Below are positions 1-11,200 of a DNA stretch of 64,000 nucleotides, piece by piece (position 1 is the stretch's first letter; each line of letters opens with the position of its first letter). The stretch lies in NCBI RefSeq assembly GCF_033708015.1, contig NZ_CP137920.1:2418001-2482000 (forward strand). Reading direction: 5' to 3'. The translations under genes and the position numbers were made by a program. The notes under the pieces are model-generated. The model saw nothing but the letters and a program-made list of their open reading frames with translations, had not been told where the DNA came from and did not search any database. The stretch comes from Proteus vulgaris. Its GTDB lineage: Bacteria; Pseudomonadota; Gammaproteobacteria; Enterobacterales; Enterobacteriaceae.

Positions 1-155
1 TATCGTTGGGAAACCCAAGCTTATCGTTTTCGATGATATTTTTTCAGGAATACATTGAACCTCGCTACACTTAAGCGCTAGAATCCACCCCTTTATGATA
101 TACCCCTACCCAATGTGTGGGGGACTGACTTGAAATCAGAACCAGGAAATTAACC
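1..155. other. Upstream region of trhP
   Basis: No gene is visible here. A C-rich/G-rich imperfect hairpin lies just ahead of trhP (around 102-123), and AGGAA at about 144-148 serves as its ribosome binding site. A possible -10 element (TATGAT) sits near 93-98, but I cannot assign a promoter with confidence. Confidence 0.4.
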
Positions 156-1535
156 ATGTTTACACCCGAATTACTCTCTCCTGCTGGCTCATTAAAAAAT
201 ATGCGCTATGCATTTGCTTATGGCGCAGACGCCGTTTATGCAGGTCAGCCACGTTATAGCTTACGTGTGCGTAATAATGAGTTTAACCACGAAAATCTTG
301 CTAAAGGTATTCAAGAAGCCCACGAATTAGGTAAGCGCTTCTATGTTGTGGTTAATATCGCACCGCATAATGCTAAATTAAAAACCTTTATCCGTGACCT
401 AAAGCCCGTCATTGATATGGGACCTGATGCGCTGATTATGTCTGATCCGGGTTTGATCATGATGGTACGTGAAGCCTTCCCAGAAATGGATATTCACCTT
501 TCAGTACAAGCCAATGCCGTTAACTGGGCAACCGTAAAATTCTGGCGTCAAATGGGATTAACTCGCGTGATCCTTTCTCGTGAACTCTCTATTGATGAAA
601 TTGCAGAAATTCGTAAACAAGTTCCTGATATGGAATTAGAAGTTTTCGTTCACGGTGCATTATGTATGGCTTACTCAGGTCGTTGCCTATTATCTGGCTA
701 TATTAATAAGCGTGACCCAAACCAAGGCACATGTACTAACGCTTGCCGTTGGGAATATAAAGTTGAAGAAGGCAAAGAAGATGAGGTAGGTAACATCGTT
801 GAAAAATACACGCCAATCCCCGTTAAAAACGTCGAGCCTACGCTAGGTGTTGGCGCACCAACAGATAAAGTCTACTTAATCGAAGAAGCAAAACGTCCTG
901 GTGAATATATGACTGCGTTCGAAGATGAGCACGGTACTTATATCATGAACTCTAAAGACTTACGCGCAATTGAACACGTTGAGCAATTAACGCAAATGGG
1001 TGTGCATTCACTAAAAATAGAAGGACGTACTAAATCCTTCTATTACTGTGCCCGTACTGCACAAATGTATCGCCGTGCAATTGATGATGCGGTTGCAGGT
1101 AAACCCTTTGATCCAACATTGCTCACCACATTAGAAGGGTTAGCACACCGCGGTTATACAGAGGGTTTCTTACGTCGCCATACCCATGATGCGTACCAAA
1201 CTTATGAATATGGTTATTCTGTCTCTGACACTCAACAATTTGTCGGTGAATTTACCGGTAAACGTGTAAATGGTTTAGCTGAAGTTGATGTGAAAAATAA
1301 ATTTGTTTTAGGTGATAGCCTAGAATTAATGACACCCACTGGAAATATTCAATTTACGCTAGAGACGCTATTTAACAAAAAACAGCAGCCAACCGATGTT
1401 GCACCAGGTAATGGTCACATGGTGTATTTATCTGTTCCCGAAGATGTTGATTTAGATTTTGCACTGCTGATCCGTAACCTACAAGGTACAACAACACGTC
1501 AACCGCATAAGATTGATGCGGTAGAAGTGAAGTAA
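156..1535 (+). CDS. trhP: tRNA hydroxylation protein TrhP (YegQ), U32-peptidase-like
   Basis: 459 residues, near the 453 of E. coli YegQ. The family, with its iron-sulfur cluster, hydroxylates U34 of certain tRNAs to 5-hydroxyuridine using prephenate-derived metabolism; it is not a true protease despite the U32 peptidase name. The start MFTPELLSPAGSLKNM is the typical U32 N-terminus, and four cysteines (C170, C177, C193, C197) match the cluster-binding pattern. A good AGGAA Shine-Dalgarno precedes the ATG. The sRNA gene cyaR follows directly, as in E. coli, which supports orthology. I see no truncation or frameshift. Confidence 0.95.
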   Translation: MFTPELLSPAGSLKNMRYAFAYGADAVYAGQPRYSLRVRNNEFNHENLAKGIQEAHELGKRFYVVVNIAPHNAKLKTFIRDLKPVIDMGPDALIMSDPGLIMMVREAFPEMDIHLSVQANAVNWATVKFWRQMGLTRVILSRELSIDEIAEIRKQVPDMELEVFVHGALCMAYSGRCLLSGYINKRDPNQGTCTNACRWEYKVEEGKEDEVGNIVEKYTPIPVKNVEPTLGVGAPTDKVYLIEEAKRPGEYMTAFEDEHGTYIMNSKDLRAIEHVEQLTQMGVHSLKIEGRTKSFYYCARTAQMYRRAIDDAVAGKPFDPTLLTTLEGLAHRGYTEGFLRRHTHDAYQTYEYGYSVSDTQQFVGEFTGKRVNGLAEVDVKNKFVLGDSLELMTPTGNIQFTLETLFNKKQQPTDVAPGNGHMVYLSVPEDVDLDFALLIRNLQGTTTRQPHKIDAVEVK

Positions 1536-1566
1536 AGCGTCATAATCTGATTTAAAGTGGTCAATT

Positions 1567-1609
1567 TCAAATACAGATCACATCAATAATAATTTGTTTA
1601 CCGTATCAT
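1567..1609 (+). promoter_or_regulatory. Predicted CRP-dependent promoter of cyaR
   Basis: The half-site TCACA at 1578-1582 with a weak left half at 1567-1571 gives a CRP-like site centred at 1574.5. A -10 element TATCAT lies at 1604-1609. With transcription starting near 1615-1617 the site is centred about 41.5 bases upstream, the class II CRP position. CyaR is known to be cAMP-CRP activated in E. coli. Spacing and -10 are read from the sequence; function is inferred. Confidence 0.6.
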
Positions 1610-1614
1610 CAGTT

Positions 1615-1704
1615 CCGAAAAATAAAGAACTAGAATGAATACAGTAAGACTAGGAACCACCTCCTTGGCAAATCCAATCTCCCTTGGATTTGCCTTTTCT
1701 TTTT
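1615..1704 (+). ncRNA. cyaR: CyaR small regulatory RNA
   Basis: About 90 nt directly downstream of trhP, the same neighbour as in E. coli. It carries the conserved unpaired core GGAACCACCTCCTT (1653-1666), which in E. coli CyaR pairs with ribosome binding sites of mRNAs such as ompX, nadE and luxS with Hfq. The core is followed by a Rho-independent terminator (GGCAAATCC 1667-1675 paired with GGATTTGCC 1686-1694, then a T-rich tract). The CCTCC segment is the anti-Shine-Dalgarno-like seed. The 5' end is inferred from the upstream -10 element; the exact start is uncertain by a few bases. Confidence 0.9.
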
Positions 1705-1827
1705 ATCCCTTTCTTATCCTCCCTTTTATATAAAACGCCTCCTTTTCGTTATCATTTGTAAAAAAAATAGTAATTTTCTTGATATCCATTACCTTTAAAA
1801 GAGTGATTCAATCAAAAGGACTCATCA

Positions 1828-2721
1828 ATGAGTAAAATTAGTTTGCTAATCATTAATGGAAAAAGCGCTAACAATAGTGCATTGAGAAACGCCGTTTACC
1901 AATTACGTGATGAAGGTTTTAATCTCCAAGTAAGGGTGACTTGGGAATCCAGTGATATACACCGTTTTGTACAAGAAGCTATCGATATGCAAGCCGAAAC
2001 GGTGATTGCCGCGGGAGGCGATGGAACGATTAATAGCGTTGTATCTGAACTCATTCATCTCTCTCCCTCATCGTTACCAACACTGGGCATTATTCCATTA
2101 GGCACAGCAAATGATTTTGCGACTAGCGCACAAATTCCTCGCGATATGGAAAATGCCCTTAATTTAGCCGTTAAAGGCCGCTCAGTCCCTATTGATGTTA
2201 TCTCTGTGAATAAGACGCACTATTTTATCAATATGGCATCAGGTGGCTTTGGAACCAAAATCACAACAGAAACACCTAAAGCGTTAAAATCAGCCTTAGG
2301 TGGAGCCGCCTATTTTATTAATGGCCTTTTAAGTATCGATTCGTTAAAAGCGGATTATTGCACAATTGAAGCGGAAAATTTTCACTGGGAAGGTGAATCA
2401 CTCATTCTCGGTATTGGTAATGGTCGTCAAGCAGGAGGAGGACAACAACTCTGTCCCGACGCTTTAATTAACGACAATAAACTCAATATTACGATTGTTG
2501 AAGCACACGAATTACTCCCTTCTCTTTTGAATAGCCTGTTTGATCGTAAAAAAAATGACAAGATAATCGAGCGTGAAAGTCATTGGGTAAACATTAGTGC
2601 TTCTCATGAAATGGTCTTTAATTTAGATGGAGAACCCCTTTTAGGGAATAAATTTGAATTTATTGTGTTACCTGAAGCGATCCACTGCCGGTTACCGCCT
2701 CAATGTGACTTGTTATCTTAA
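1828..2721 (+). CDS. yegS: Lipid kinase YegS (diacylglycerol-kinase catalytic family)
   Basis: 297 residues versus 299 in E. coli YegS, a soluble phosphatidylglycerol kinase in vitro. The nucleotide-binding GGDGT motif is at residues 63-67 and the rest follows the two-domain DAGK fold, with a C-terminal beta-rich part containing GNGRQAGGGQQLCP. The start is set by an AAAGGA Shine-Dalgarno about 8 bases upstream of the ATG. It sits between cyaR and fbaB on the same strand. The physiological substrate is not settled for the family. Confidence 0.92.
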   Translation: MSKISLLIINGKSANNSALRNAVYQLRDEGFNLQVRVTWESSDIHRFVQEAIDMQAETVIAAGGDGTINSVVSELIHLSPSSLPTLGIIPLGTANDFATSAQIPRDMENALNLAVKGRSVPIDVISVNKTHYFINMASGGFGTKITTETPKALKSALGGAAYFINGLLSIDSLKADYCTIEAENFHWEGESLILGIGNGRQAGGGQQLCPDALINDNKLNITIVEAHELLPSLLNSLFDRKKNDKIIERESHWVNISASHEMVFNLDGEPLLGNKFEFIVLPEAIHCRLPPQCDLLS

Positions 2722-2770
2722 TGTAGATAAATGACAATCACTCTCATCTCATCATGAACTGGAGTATGTA

Positions 2771-3820
2771 ATGACTGATATAGTAAGTTTGTTAGGCGCT
2801 GATGCAAAATCATTATTAGAACATCGTTGCCAAACTATCCCAAATGAAAATCTCTACCTGCCAGGTTTTGACTTTGTTGATCGTGTTATGATTGATAACA
2901 ATCGCCCTAATAGCGTGTTACGTTCAATGCAAACCCTGTTTAATCATGGACGTTTAGCAGGAACGGGGTATCTGTCTATTCTCCCTGTTGACCAAGGCGT
3001 TGAGCACTCTGCTGCCGCCTCTTTTGCCGCAAACCCACTCTATTTTGATCCAAAGAATATTGTTGAATTAGCCATTGAAGCGGGTTGTAACTGTGTTGCT
3101 TCTACTTATGGTGTTTTAGCGTCTGTTTCTCGCCGCTATGCACACAAAATCCCTTTTCTTGTGAAATTAAACCACAACGAAACCCTAAGCTACCCAGCGC
3201 AATATGACCAAACCTTGTATGCCAGTGTAGAACAAGCCTTTGAAATGGGTGCTGTTGCAGTGGGTGCAACCATTTACTTTGGTTCACAAGAAAGCCGTCG
3301 CCAAATTGAAGAGATTTCAATGGCCTTTGAGCGTGCTCATGAATTGGGTATGGTAACCGTATTGTGGGCTTATTTGCGCAATCCAGCCTTTAAGAAAGAT
3401 GGTGTAGATTACCATTCAAGTGCTGATTTAACCGGTCAAGCAAACCATTTAGCCGCGACGATTGGCGCTGATATCGTTAAACAAAAAATGGCTGAAAATA
3501 ATGGTGGCTTTAAAGCGATTGGTTTTGGTCATACTGATGAGCGTGTTTACACCAAACTCACCACTGAAAATCCAATTGATTTAGTCCGTTACCAATTAGC
3601 AAACTGCTATATGGGTCGTGCGGGATTAATTAACTCTGGTGGTGCGTCAGGTAATAATGACCTTGAGGATGCAGTTCGTACCGCTGTCATTAATAAACGT
3701 GCGGGTGGTATGGGATTGATCTTAGGGCGTAAAGCGTTCAAGAAATCAATGAAAGACGGCGTTGCGCTAATTAATGCAGTACAAGATGTGTATTTAGATA
3801 AATCAGTCACTATTGCTTAA
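2771..3820 (+). CDS. fbaB: Class I fructose-bisphosphate aldolase
   Basis: 349 residues, nearly collinear with E. coli FbaB (350). It cleaves fructose 1,6-bisphosphate to dihydroxyacetone phosphate and glyceraldehyde 3-phosphate through a Schiff-base lysine, here K237 in DIVKQKM, in the DhnA-type archaeal/bacterial class I aldolase barrel. VDQGVEHS near residue 73 is a family signature. A GGAG ribosome site precedes the start. A strong terminator follows at once, so this is the last gene of the plus-strand block before the minus-strand operon. Confidence 0.96.
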   Translation: MTDIVSLLGADAKSLLEHRCQTIPNENLYLPGFDFVDRVMIDNNRPNSVLRSMQTLFNHGRLAGTGYLSILPVDQGVEHSAAASFAANPLYFDPKNIVELAIEAGCNCVASTYGVLASVSRRYAHKIPFLVKLNHNETLSYPAQYDQTLYASVEQAFEMGAVAVGATIYFGSQESRRQIEEISMAFERAHELGMVTVLWAYLRNPAFKKDGVDYHSSADLTGQANHLAATIGADIVKQKMAENNGGFKAIGFGHTDERVYTKLTTENPIDLVRYQLANCYMGRAGLINSGGASGNNDLEDAVRTAVINKRAGGMGLILGRKAFKKSMKDGVALINAVQDVYLDKSVTIA

Positions 3821-3840
3821 TTGGTAGGTTTAAATGTGGA

Positions 3841-3864
3841 AGCCACTCAAATGAGTGGCTTTTT
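3841..3864 (+). terminator. Rho-independent terminator of fbaB
   Basis: Perfect 9-bp stem AGCCACTCA/TGAGTGGCT with a 2-base loop, followed by TTTT. It lies 20 bases after the fbaB stop. Confidence 0.85.
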
Positions 3865-3902
3865 ACTTATTATTTATTTTTTACTTATCATTTATTTTTT
3901 AC
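3861..3902. repeat. 18-bp AT-rich tandem repeat at operon boundary
   Basis: Two copies of an 18-bp unit (TTTTACTTATTATTTATT and TTTTACTTATCATTTATT, one mismatch) plus the first six bases of a third. They lie between the fbaB terminator and the 3' end of the convergent coiled-coil gene. The repeat overlaps that gene's last codons. It may be simple slippage or a scar of an insertion; the sequence does not decide. Confidence 0.6.
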
Positions 3903-5254
3903 CGACTGAATGTTTTTGGTTTTTGAGCTTGTGTTACGGCATGTTGATGTGCAGTATCTTCATTCTCAATCACTTTCATTACGTTGTGCCCTGCCGGCAA
4001 TGCTCGCTCAATCAATAACTCGGCGTGCGACTTCGCCAAAATTTTTTGCAATTGCTGATGCTGACCGCACCAAATGGCATCAACATCTTTATCACGCGTT
4101 GTATCACGTTGGTGTGTTAACGCCACCGTTCTCGCTTGGAAACGTGCCTGCCTTCCGCCTAACTCTAAACCATAATCAGGAATTGTGGCATGAGGTACAA
4201 CAACTTGCCCATTATCAAGCCATGAATTAACTGCATTTTCATGCACCACATAACCCAATTCACTTAAACCAGCCAATACTGCCTCACATTGCTGTCTCAT
4301 CGAAAGTTGCTGTTCATGAGTTTCAATGGCCTGTTTTAGCTTTGTGATCATTACATCAAGTTGCTCGGCGGTTGCTAATGAAGCAACCGCTTCTGTTTCT
4401 CGACTAAGCGTCAACATCTGTTTATCATCAAAGCTTTCAATCTCTGCACATAAACGTGTTAATTCTTCCATTAATTCAATACGTTTTACACTATTACGCA
4501 AACTTTCAGCGATATTCATGATCATTGAATCAGCTAATAAACGCTGTTTTTTACTATCAAAAAGCGTCTGCATTTCAATAAGCTGGCTTGCATTATCATT
4601 CGCTTCTGCTTCATTGCCCACCAGTCGTAATTTTTCAATCATCAACTCAATTTGGTGACACTGTTGTGCAAATGAGCATTGAGGCTCGCCACCTTGCCAT
4701 AATTGTTGGGTATATACAGATTGCGCTTTTAATTGCGTCAGTAATTCTGTTTGAGCGGGACTTAGTTGCCCTTTTTGCGCATCAATTTCACCCGTTACAC
4801 GAAATAGCAATAAGCTAATTTCTTCAGCACTCATATTGTCGCTGTGTTCAATTTCAGTCATTAAAATACTGTTGGATGCTAATTGTGATTTTAATTGTTT
4901 TAACAGTGCCGATGATTTTTGTTTACCTTGTTGGATATGACGCGCAAGCGCTTTTTCTTCAAGCACTTGTTCGCGTAAATTTTTCATATCTTGTCGTAAT
5001 GGCACAATAAACTGGCTTAATTTATCCGTTAATCGGCTCACTGATTGTGCATCTAATGCATTCAATTGCTGGTTATCTTTAACTAAGGCATTAAAGGTAG
5101 ATTCGATTTGGCTCACTCTTTCATCTTGATATGTGAGTTGTTCAACTAACGCCTTCCATTGCTTGACGTATTTTTTGCTATGCGCTAATTGTCGCTGATA
5201 GCGGATAACCGTGGTTTCTTTCACAGAAATATAATGTACTGATGAACTCATCAT
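3899..5254 (-). CDS. Coiled-coil protein, last gene of the AAA+/radical-SAM/helicase operon
   Basis: 451 residues, not recognised as a named family. Residues about 20-335 are rich in Gln, Leu, Glu and Lys with heptad-like spacing, so mostly long alpha-helical coiled coil. The last third (about 340-430) looks like a folded domain ending in a region rich in charged residues, with VVVPHATIPDYGLELGGR and KDVDAIWCGQHQQL as the most distinctive stretches. There is no signal peptide or membrane segment. Its ATG overlaps the stop of the giant helicase gene (ATGA), so the two are translationally coupled and the products probably act together. A structural or scaffold role is an inference. Confidence 0.85.
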   Translation of the reverse strand: MMSSSVHYISVKETTVIRYQRQLAHSKKYVKQWKALVEQLTYQDERVSQIESTFNALVKDNQQLNALDAQSVSRLTDKLSQFIVPLRQDMKNLREQVLEEKALARHIQQGKQKSSALLKQLKSQLASNSILMTEIEHSDNMSAEEISLLLFRVTGEIDAQKGQLSPAQTELLTQLKAQSVYTQQLWQGGEPQCSFAQQCHQIELMIEKLRLVGNEAEANDNASQLIEMQTLFDSKKQRLLADSMIMNIAESLRNSVKRIELMEELTRLCAEIESFDDKQMLTLSRETEAVASLATAEQLDVMITKLKQAIETHEQQLSMRQQCEAVLAGLSELGYVVHENAVNSWLDNGQVVVPHATIPDYGLELGGRQARFQARTVALTHQRDTTRDKDVDAIWCGQHQQLQKILAKSHAELLIERALPAGHNVMKVIENEDTAHQHAVTQAQKPKTFSR

Positions 5255-8200
5255 TTACTCACTTTTTCATTCAGTAAAGAGGCATGTTGTAAAGCTTCAA
5301 GAAGTTGTTGTTGCGCTTCTTGACGATGATAAAACCATTGTGTCAACGAAACACGATAATGATAAGGCACCACTTTACGCAAAATCTCTTTTCGCCATAA
5401 CTCACGTGCACACGCCTGAGATAACCACTCATGTTGTGGCATATCGCACTCAATGCCCATCAGTAATTGACCTTGCTGCTCATCTTCAATTAAACAGTCA
5501 AAAGAGAAAATACCCGCTTGTTGTGATGGTGCAATATGATATCCCTGAGATTGAATAAAGCGAGTTACATCAATAATAAATTGATCGTTTGACTGATCTT
5601 GAGTGACCACACTAGCTTGCGTACGACTGAAACGAGCTAATAAACGTTTATTTTCCTCTTGTTTATTAATCTGATGGCAATGACTCGCGTAAGTCAAATA
5701 GCCTTGTAAATAATCACGAGGAATTTCAGGATGTTTATTGGTGCTTAATAAGTCAGAGATTTCATCAATCGGCATTGATGACATGATCACCACTTGCTTT
5801 TTCGCTCTAGTGATAGCGACGTTTAAACGACGCTCTCCCCCAGTTTGCCCTAACACACCAAAATTACGCCTAAAGGTACCTTGCATATTGCGACCAAAAG
5901 TTGTCGAAAACAAAATAACATCTCGCTCATCACCCTGCACATTTTCAACGTTTTTCACAAAAAACGACATATCTTCATCGTTATCCAAGCGTGCACATTC
6001 TTCCGTGTAAGCCTTTAAAAAATCCATATCATAGTTATTGCGATCAAGAATATGCTGATTAATTAATTGAGCTTGTTTTTGATTAAACGTCACCACTCCC
6101 ACAGAAGGACGTTTATGAAAAGGCGTTTGCCATAAGGTTGCTAAATGCTCAACGATCGCCAAAGCCTCTTTTTCATTGGTTTGATTAACATAGGTGCCAT
6201 TGATCGCCATAAAATGTAGCGGTTTTACTCGACTAATGGTTTTCGCTGAATGTTGAGCTGGAATATTTAGCCGATTTTCATAAAAGGCATAATTGGAGAA
6301 ATTAATTAACTCTCGAAATGCCGAACGATAATGAATATCTAAAGTATGAATCGGCAATACCGTTCGAGCGAGATGAAGTAAATCGGGACAATGGCAAATT
6401 TGGCTTGGATCCCATTGTTCACTGTTTTTCTCTTGTTGTTCATCTTCCTCGTTATCATTATCTTCGTCGTCTTCATTTTCATTAAATTTACCACTGAAGA
6501 AAGATGAAGGTGGCATCTGTTTCTCATCACCGCTCACAATGGCTTGTTTACCGCGATATAATGTCGGTAAGGCAAATTCAATTGGCATTTGTGAGGCTTC
6601 ATCATAAATAACGCTGTCAAAAAGTCCGGCTTTTAAGGGGAGTATTTGGCTTGCCACATCTGGTGTCATCAGCCAAATAGGACGTAATTTTAACAATCCC
6701 ATTTGTGTCGCTTTATCAATAAATTCGCGTAACCGTAATGATCTTGGCCCTGTTAAACGCGTTATTGTTTCCCAATGACGCGCATTTTCAATTTTTGATA
6801 ACTCGATATTTTCAGTTAACAACTTGCGATTAATATTTTGTAATTGCTGATAATTTTCCGTTAATTGTTCAATATATTCCTGCAATTGTTGAGCCGTAGT
6901 CTTTAATACCGTGTTTTTTAATTCAATCTCAGTTTTGACTGCGACATAAAACAGATAACTCAATATTGCTTTTAAAGGCGCTACTGGATCAGAAAGTGAA
7001 CTTTCACTTTCTTCTATTAACTGGCGCGATAATGATAAAACTTGCCAATCATCGTGGGAAAAATGCGCCGTTTTTTCTCGAAATAACTGGAACTTGCCTA
7101 AAAAAGGCAAACTTTGGACTAATTGCTGTAATCGAGTTGTCAGCAATTCACCTTTGTTAATCGCATCATAAAATTGCTGATAACATTGTTCGGTGAGGGT
7201 TTCTTGTAAGTTTGCTAATTTAGCGAGACTTACTTGCTGTGTTTTAGCACGAACAATAGCATTCTCAATTTCTAAACATTGCTGTTCAAAGCCCTGTTTT
7301 TTGGCTGATTGAATCGACTCAACAAAATGTTTAGGCTGAGGATATAACGCTAATATCGCAATATCATCATCACAAGCTTTAAGCTCCGTGATCACACTAT
7401 TAATAGTGTCCTGCCATGGCGTATTTTGTAGATCAAGGCGCTGTTCTAGCCCTAGTTGTTGATAAATAGGTTGCAATTCTTGATACAACAAACGCCATTG
7501 TTGTTCTGTGGTGATCGTTTTATGTAGCGTAATATAGTGCTCGACTTTATCGCCTATACCACTTTGTGCAATAAAATCTTTTAACTTACTGTTCCTACTA
7601 TAATAATAAGGATTTAAGAAGCGTAAAAATGAGGGAGTGATCTTATCAGCCACCGCTCTTGATAGCGTCGCTAATGTTGCATTATCTAATGGCGCGAGTA
7701 AGCGGAAAATTAAAGGATCGCAACCTTCACTATCAATTTGCAGTAAACGTTTTTCTAATTGCTCCAATTGAGCAATGATCTGTTCTCCTTTATTTTGCTT
7801 ACCTTGTTCATTTAAAAACAGCGTTAACCAATGCGATAAATTATCCCATTGTTGCTCATTGTGAGTTTTTAACTGCTGTTTGCACTGCACTAGTGTTGTT
7901 TCGTGAGTGGTTAATTTATCAATTGTGATTTGTTGATAAGGCAAACTATATGCCATATCACGCTGTTTTTCTGCTTCGATAAACAACGTAATATTTTCAT
8001 TAAATTGGCGATATAACGTACTTTCAGGTGAAAACAATACAACACCATTTAATGGTGTGTTTTCATAATTAATTGCATACCAGTCTAAACCATATAACGT
8101 TAAATTATCGATAAGCTGAACAAACGTTGTTTTATTATATTGAGAAAGCAGTGTGGTTAACGCATCTGAACTTATTGCTAATTTTTGTTGCGATTCTAAT

Positions 8201-11200
8201 TCGAGTAGTGCAGACAACACTTCTCGGTATGAATAATCATATTGTTTATCCGTTCGGTATAACGCTTTATAGTAGGAATCTAACGTTGTTTCATAAAATT
8301 GAATTAAATTAAGCGTTCTATCACGATCAAAGGAAGTATCTTGCTTAACATCCGCGATCAATTGTCGCTTCCGCTCTAATGCCAATTGTTCTCTGATCGC
8401 TGAAATAATCTCTCGCCCTTTAGGGTTTTGATGAATAATCAGTACCCTATCTTGTAAACCATTTGCGACCAAGCGCTTATATACCACATCTAATGCAGCA
8501 GGCTTTTGACAAAGTACCAATGCTGTTTTTTGTCGCCCTATTGCATCAGCAATTAAGTTGACAATCGTTTGGCTTTTACCTGTTCCAGGAGGGCCTTCTA
8601 TTAATAACCCCGTTTGCTTTCTTGCCGCTTGAATAATGGTATTTTGAGAAGGATCAGCCAAAGAGAGCAAATAATTATCTGCAAGTGGATCTTGTGTCTC
8701 TAAAGCTTGTGCCTGCGTATTTACTTTCAGCATGGTTGCAAGCGCAGTGCCATTGATTGGTAAATTAGCAATTTGTTGTAAATCAGCACTTATCATTTGC
8801 CCAATAAAAGAGGTGTGAAATAACACCGCAGAACAATGAATATAAGCACTGTTTTCTGGTATTTCCTCAGTTAATGAAGGTAACGGCCTTAATGAATGTT
8901 CCCCGGTGGTTAATAAGGATGAGAGCGTACTCATCATTTCACTGACACTCAAGCCCGTTTGTGACATTAAGCTATCGAGCACTTTTTGCCATTCATTAAC
9001 CGCTGGAATACCGACAAAATTCGCAAGAGCAGGATTTAAACGTACTGATGCACGCTCTGTATCAAATGCAATTTGTACCGCACCTTGAGCGCCCCCCAAA
9101 ATATTCATTGATATTGGCCACAAAAAAAGAGGGGCAATACGTGGCTTTATTTTATTGGGCTGTGTATTTAGCACTAAAAAAGGAAAGCCTAAATACATGC
9201 CATTAATACCTGTATCTCGTTGGTAAGACTGAGTATTAAGTTGTAAGAGCCACAAGCGATGATTTAATTTCTCACGTTGACGTAAAACGTCACCTTCTAA
9301 TGAAAACAACCTTTTCTTGCGGTTAATTAAATGCTCAAGTAAGTTTGTCGCTTTTTCATTATCAAAACAGCATTCGGTTAAATCAACACGCCCCGCGTTT
9401 GGTGTTAAACGCATTCTAACTAAGTTACCGCGTTGACTTGTAGAAACTAATTTTTTAGAAAAAAAGTGCAATACTTCTAAAATATATCGTTGTGATCCAG
9501 GTATTTGCCATTGCTCAGCGGGAATGCAAAGCATGACAATAATATGGTCAAGAGGTAATCTGCGCGTTAAGAGAAAATCATCAGCCCATCTATCAATAAT
9601 ATCGTTATTAACACGCTTAAAATCCCCTATTCTTTCACTAAGTTGTTCAATAAGTTGATATCGAGGTGTGGCTAATAATATTTTTGCTTGTTGTTTATCA
9701 AACGTCTTAATCGCCAGGTTTCTCGCTAATTTAGCGGCATTATTCACCAGTGAATCTAGCGTAATATATTGCCCAATCTCAGCACTTAATAACAAAATAT
9801 AGTCATTTTCATGCATATTCTTACGATCGATTAAAGCCCGTAGATTTTCATTATACGCATCCGGAAATTCTGCACGAATAATCTCCCAACGAGCGACTAA
9901 TTGACTTAAAGACGTGATTAACAAATAAAGCTGTAAACTTTCTTCATTTAGTGGAATACGTTGTTGCAGTGCTCGTTCACGAACAGCGCATTGACGATAA
10001 TAAAGCTGAACAAGCCAATGTGTCTCATCAATAGATTGCAGCTCAGTCGCAAGTGGCTGACAAATTAATTGATAACCTAATAAGGGATGCTCTAAAAGCC
10101 ATGAAGGTGTAATGATCTCGCCACGGTAAATCAATGGCATATTAGGATTTAAAATTCTCAGTGCGAGTGTAAAACGTAAACTTGGCTCAATATCTTGTTT
10201 TTCAATTAATGCCTGCAATTGGGTAATTTGTTTGCCACGATTATCAAATTGGCTTAACCAAGTCGTGATTTCACCATGAATAAGCAATGCCGTTGCTTGA
10301 TCCCAATATTGTGCTTGTGCCGCCACCATTGCAAATGTATCAGGCTGATTAAATAGCTGATCGGCAAATTGAAATTGATAATATTGCTGATTTCCATTGT
10401 TGTGATTAATATTCGGCGCTTGTACCGCTAAACCTTGTAGCCACGCATTAACTTCGTTCCATTGCCATCGTTGAAAGCGATCGCGGCAGAGCAAACCCCG
10501 TAAAAGTAATTGAATATTTGGATCTAAATCATCCGCTAACTCAACACCATTCGTCATTACTTGAATTAAAAACGCATTATCATGGACATGTTTAAAACAA
10601 GCTCCTTGCGTTAATTGCTCAAGTAAAATGATCCCTAAACTCCACCAATCTGATGCTGCCGAAACACCACCCGCTAAAATTTCTGGCGCACTATAACGTG
10701 AAATTTCAAGCGGCGAGACAATATCGAGATCGAATTCAGATAAACACGCCGAACCATACTCAATCACCACAATATCAAGGGGATCTCGAGAACGGATCAT
10801 CAAGTTCGAGGGCTTTAAAGCACGATGACGCACACCATGTTCAGTTAATGCTGCAATAGCCGTACCTAATTCTGAGACTAATGCGTTAATTTCATTCGAT
10901 TGCCAAAAATCACCGCGTTCAATGAATTGGCTTAGTGAGCCACCTTTTAATCGTTCGGTGACATGCCAAACACGATTCTCCCATCGACCCGTTTCATAAA
11001 ATACTGGAATATGGTCAGTAGAGATCAGATTTAATACTTGATAAATAGCAGGATCAGGCTCTTCACCTTTAAGATAGAGTGTTAATACGCCTTCTTGCTC
11101 TGTTTTGATATTGCTTACGTTATAGCGTTCTCTTTCGCTATTAATAGAATTGATACGTTGTTCAAGACGCCAATCACCAATCAATCTAAACGTTTCATTA

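Noticed and set aside
3821..4018. 65-codon plus-strand frame after fbaB
   Set aside because: It runs through the terminator and the 18-bp tandem repeats (FLLIIYFLLIIYF), with no ribosome site.
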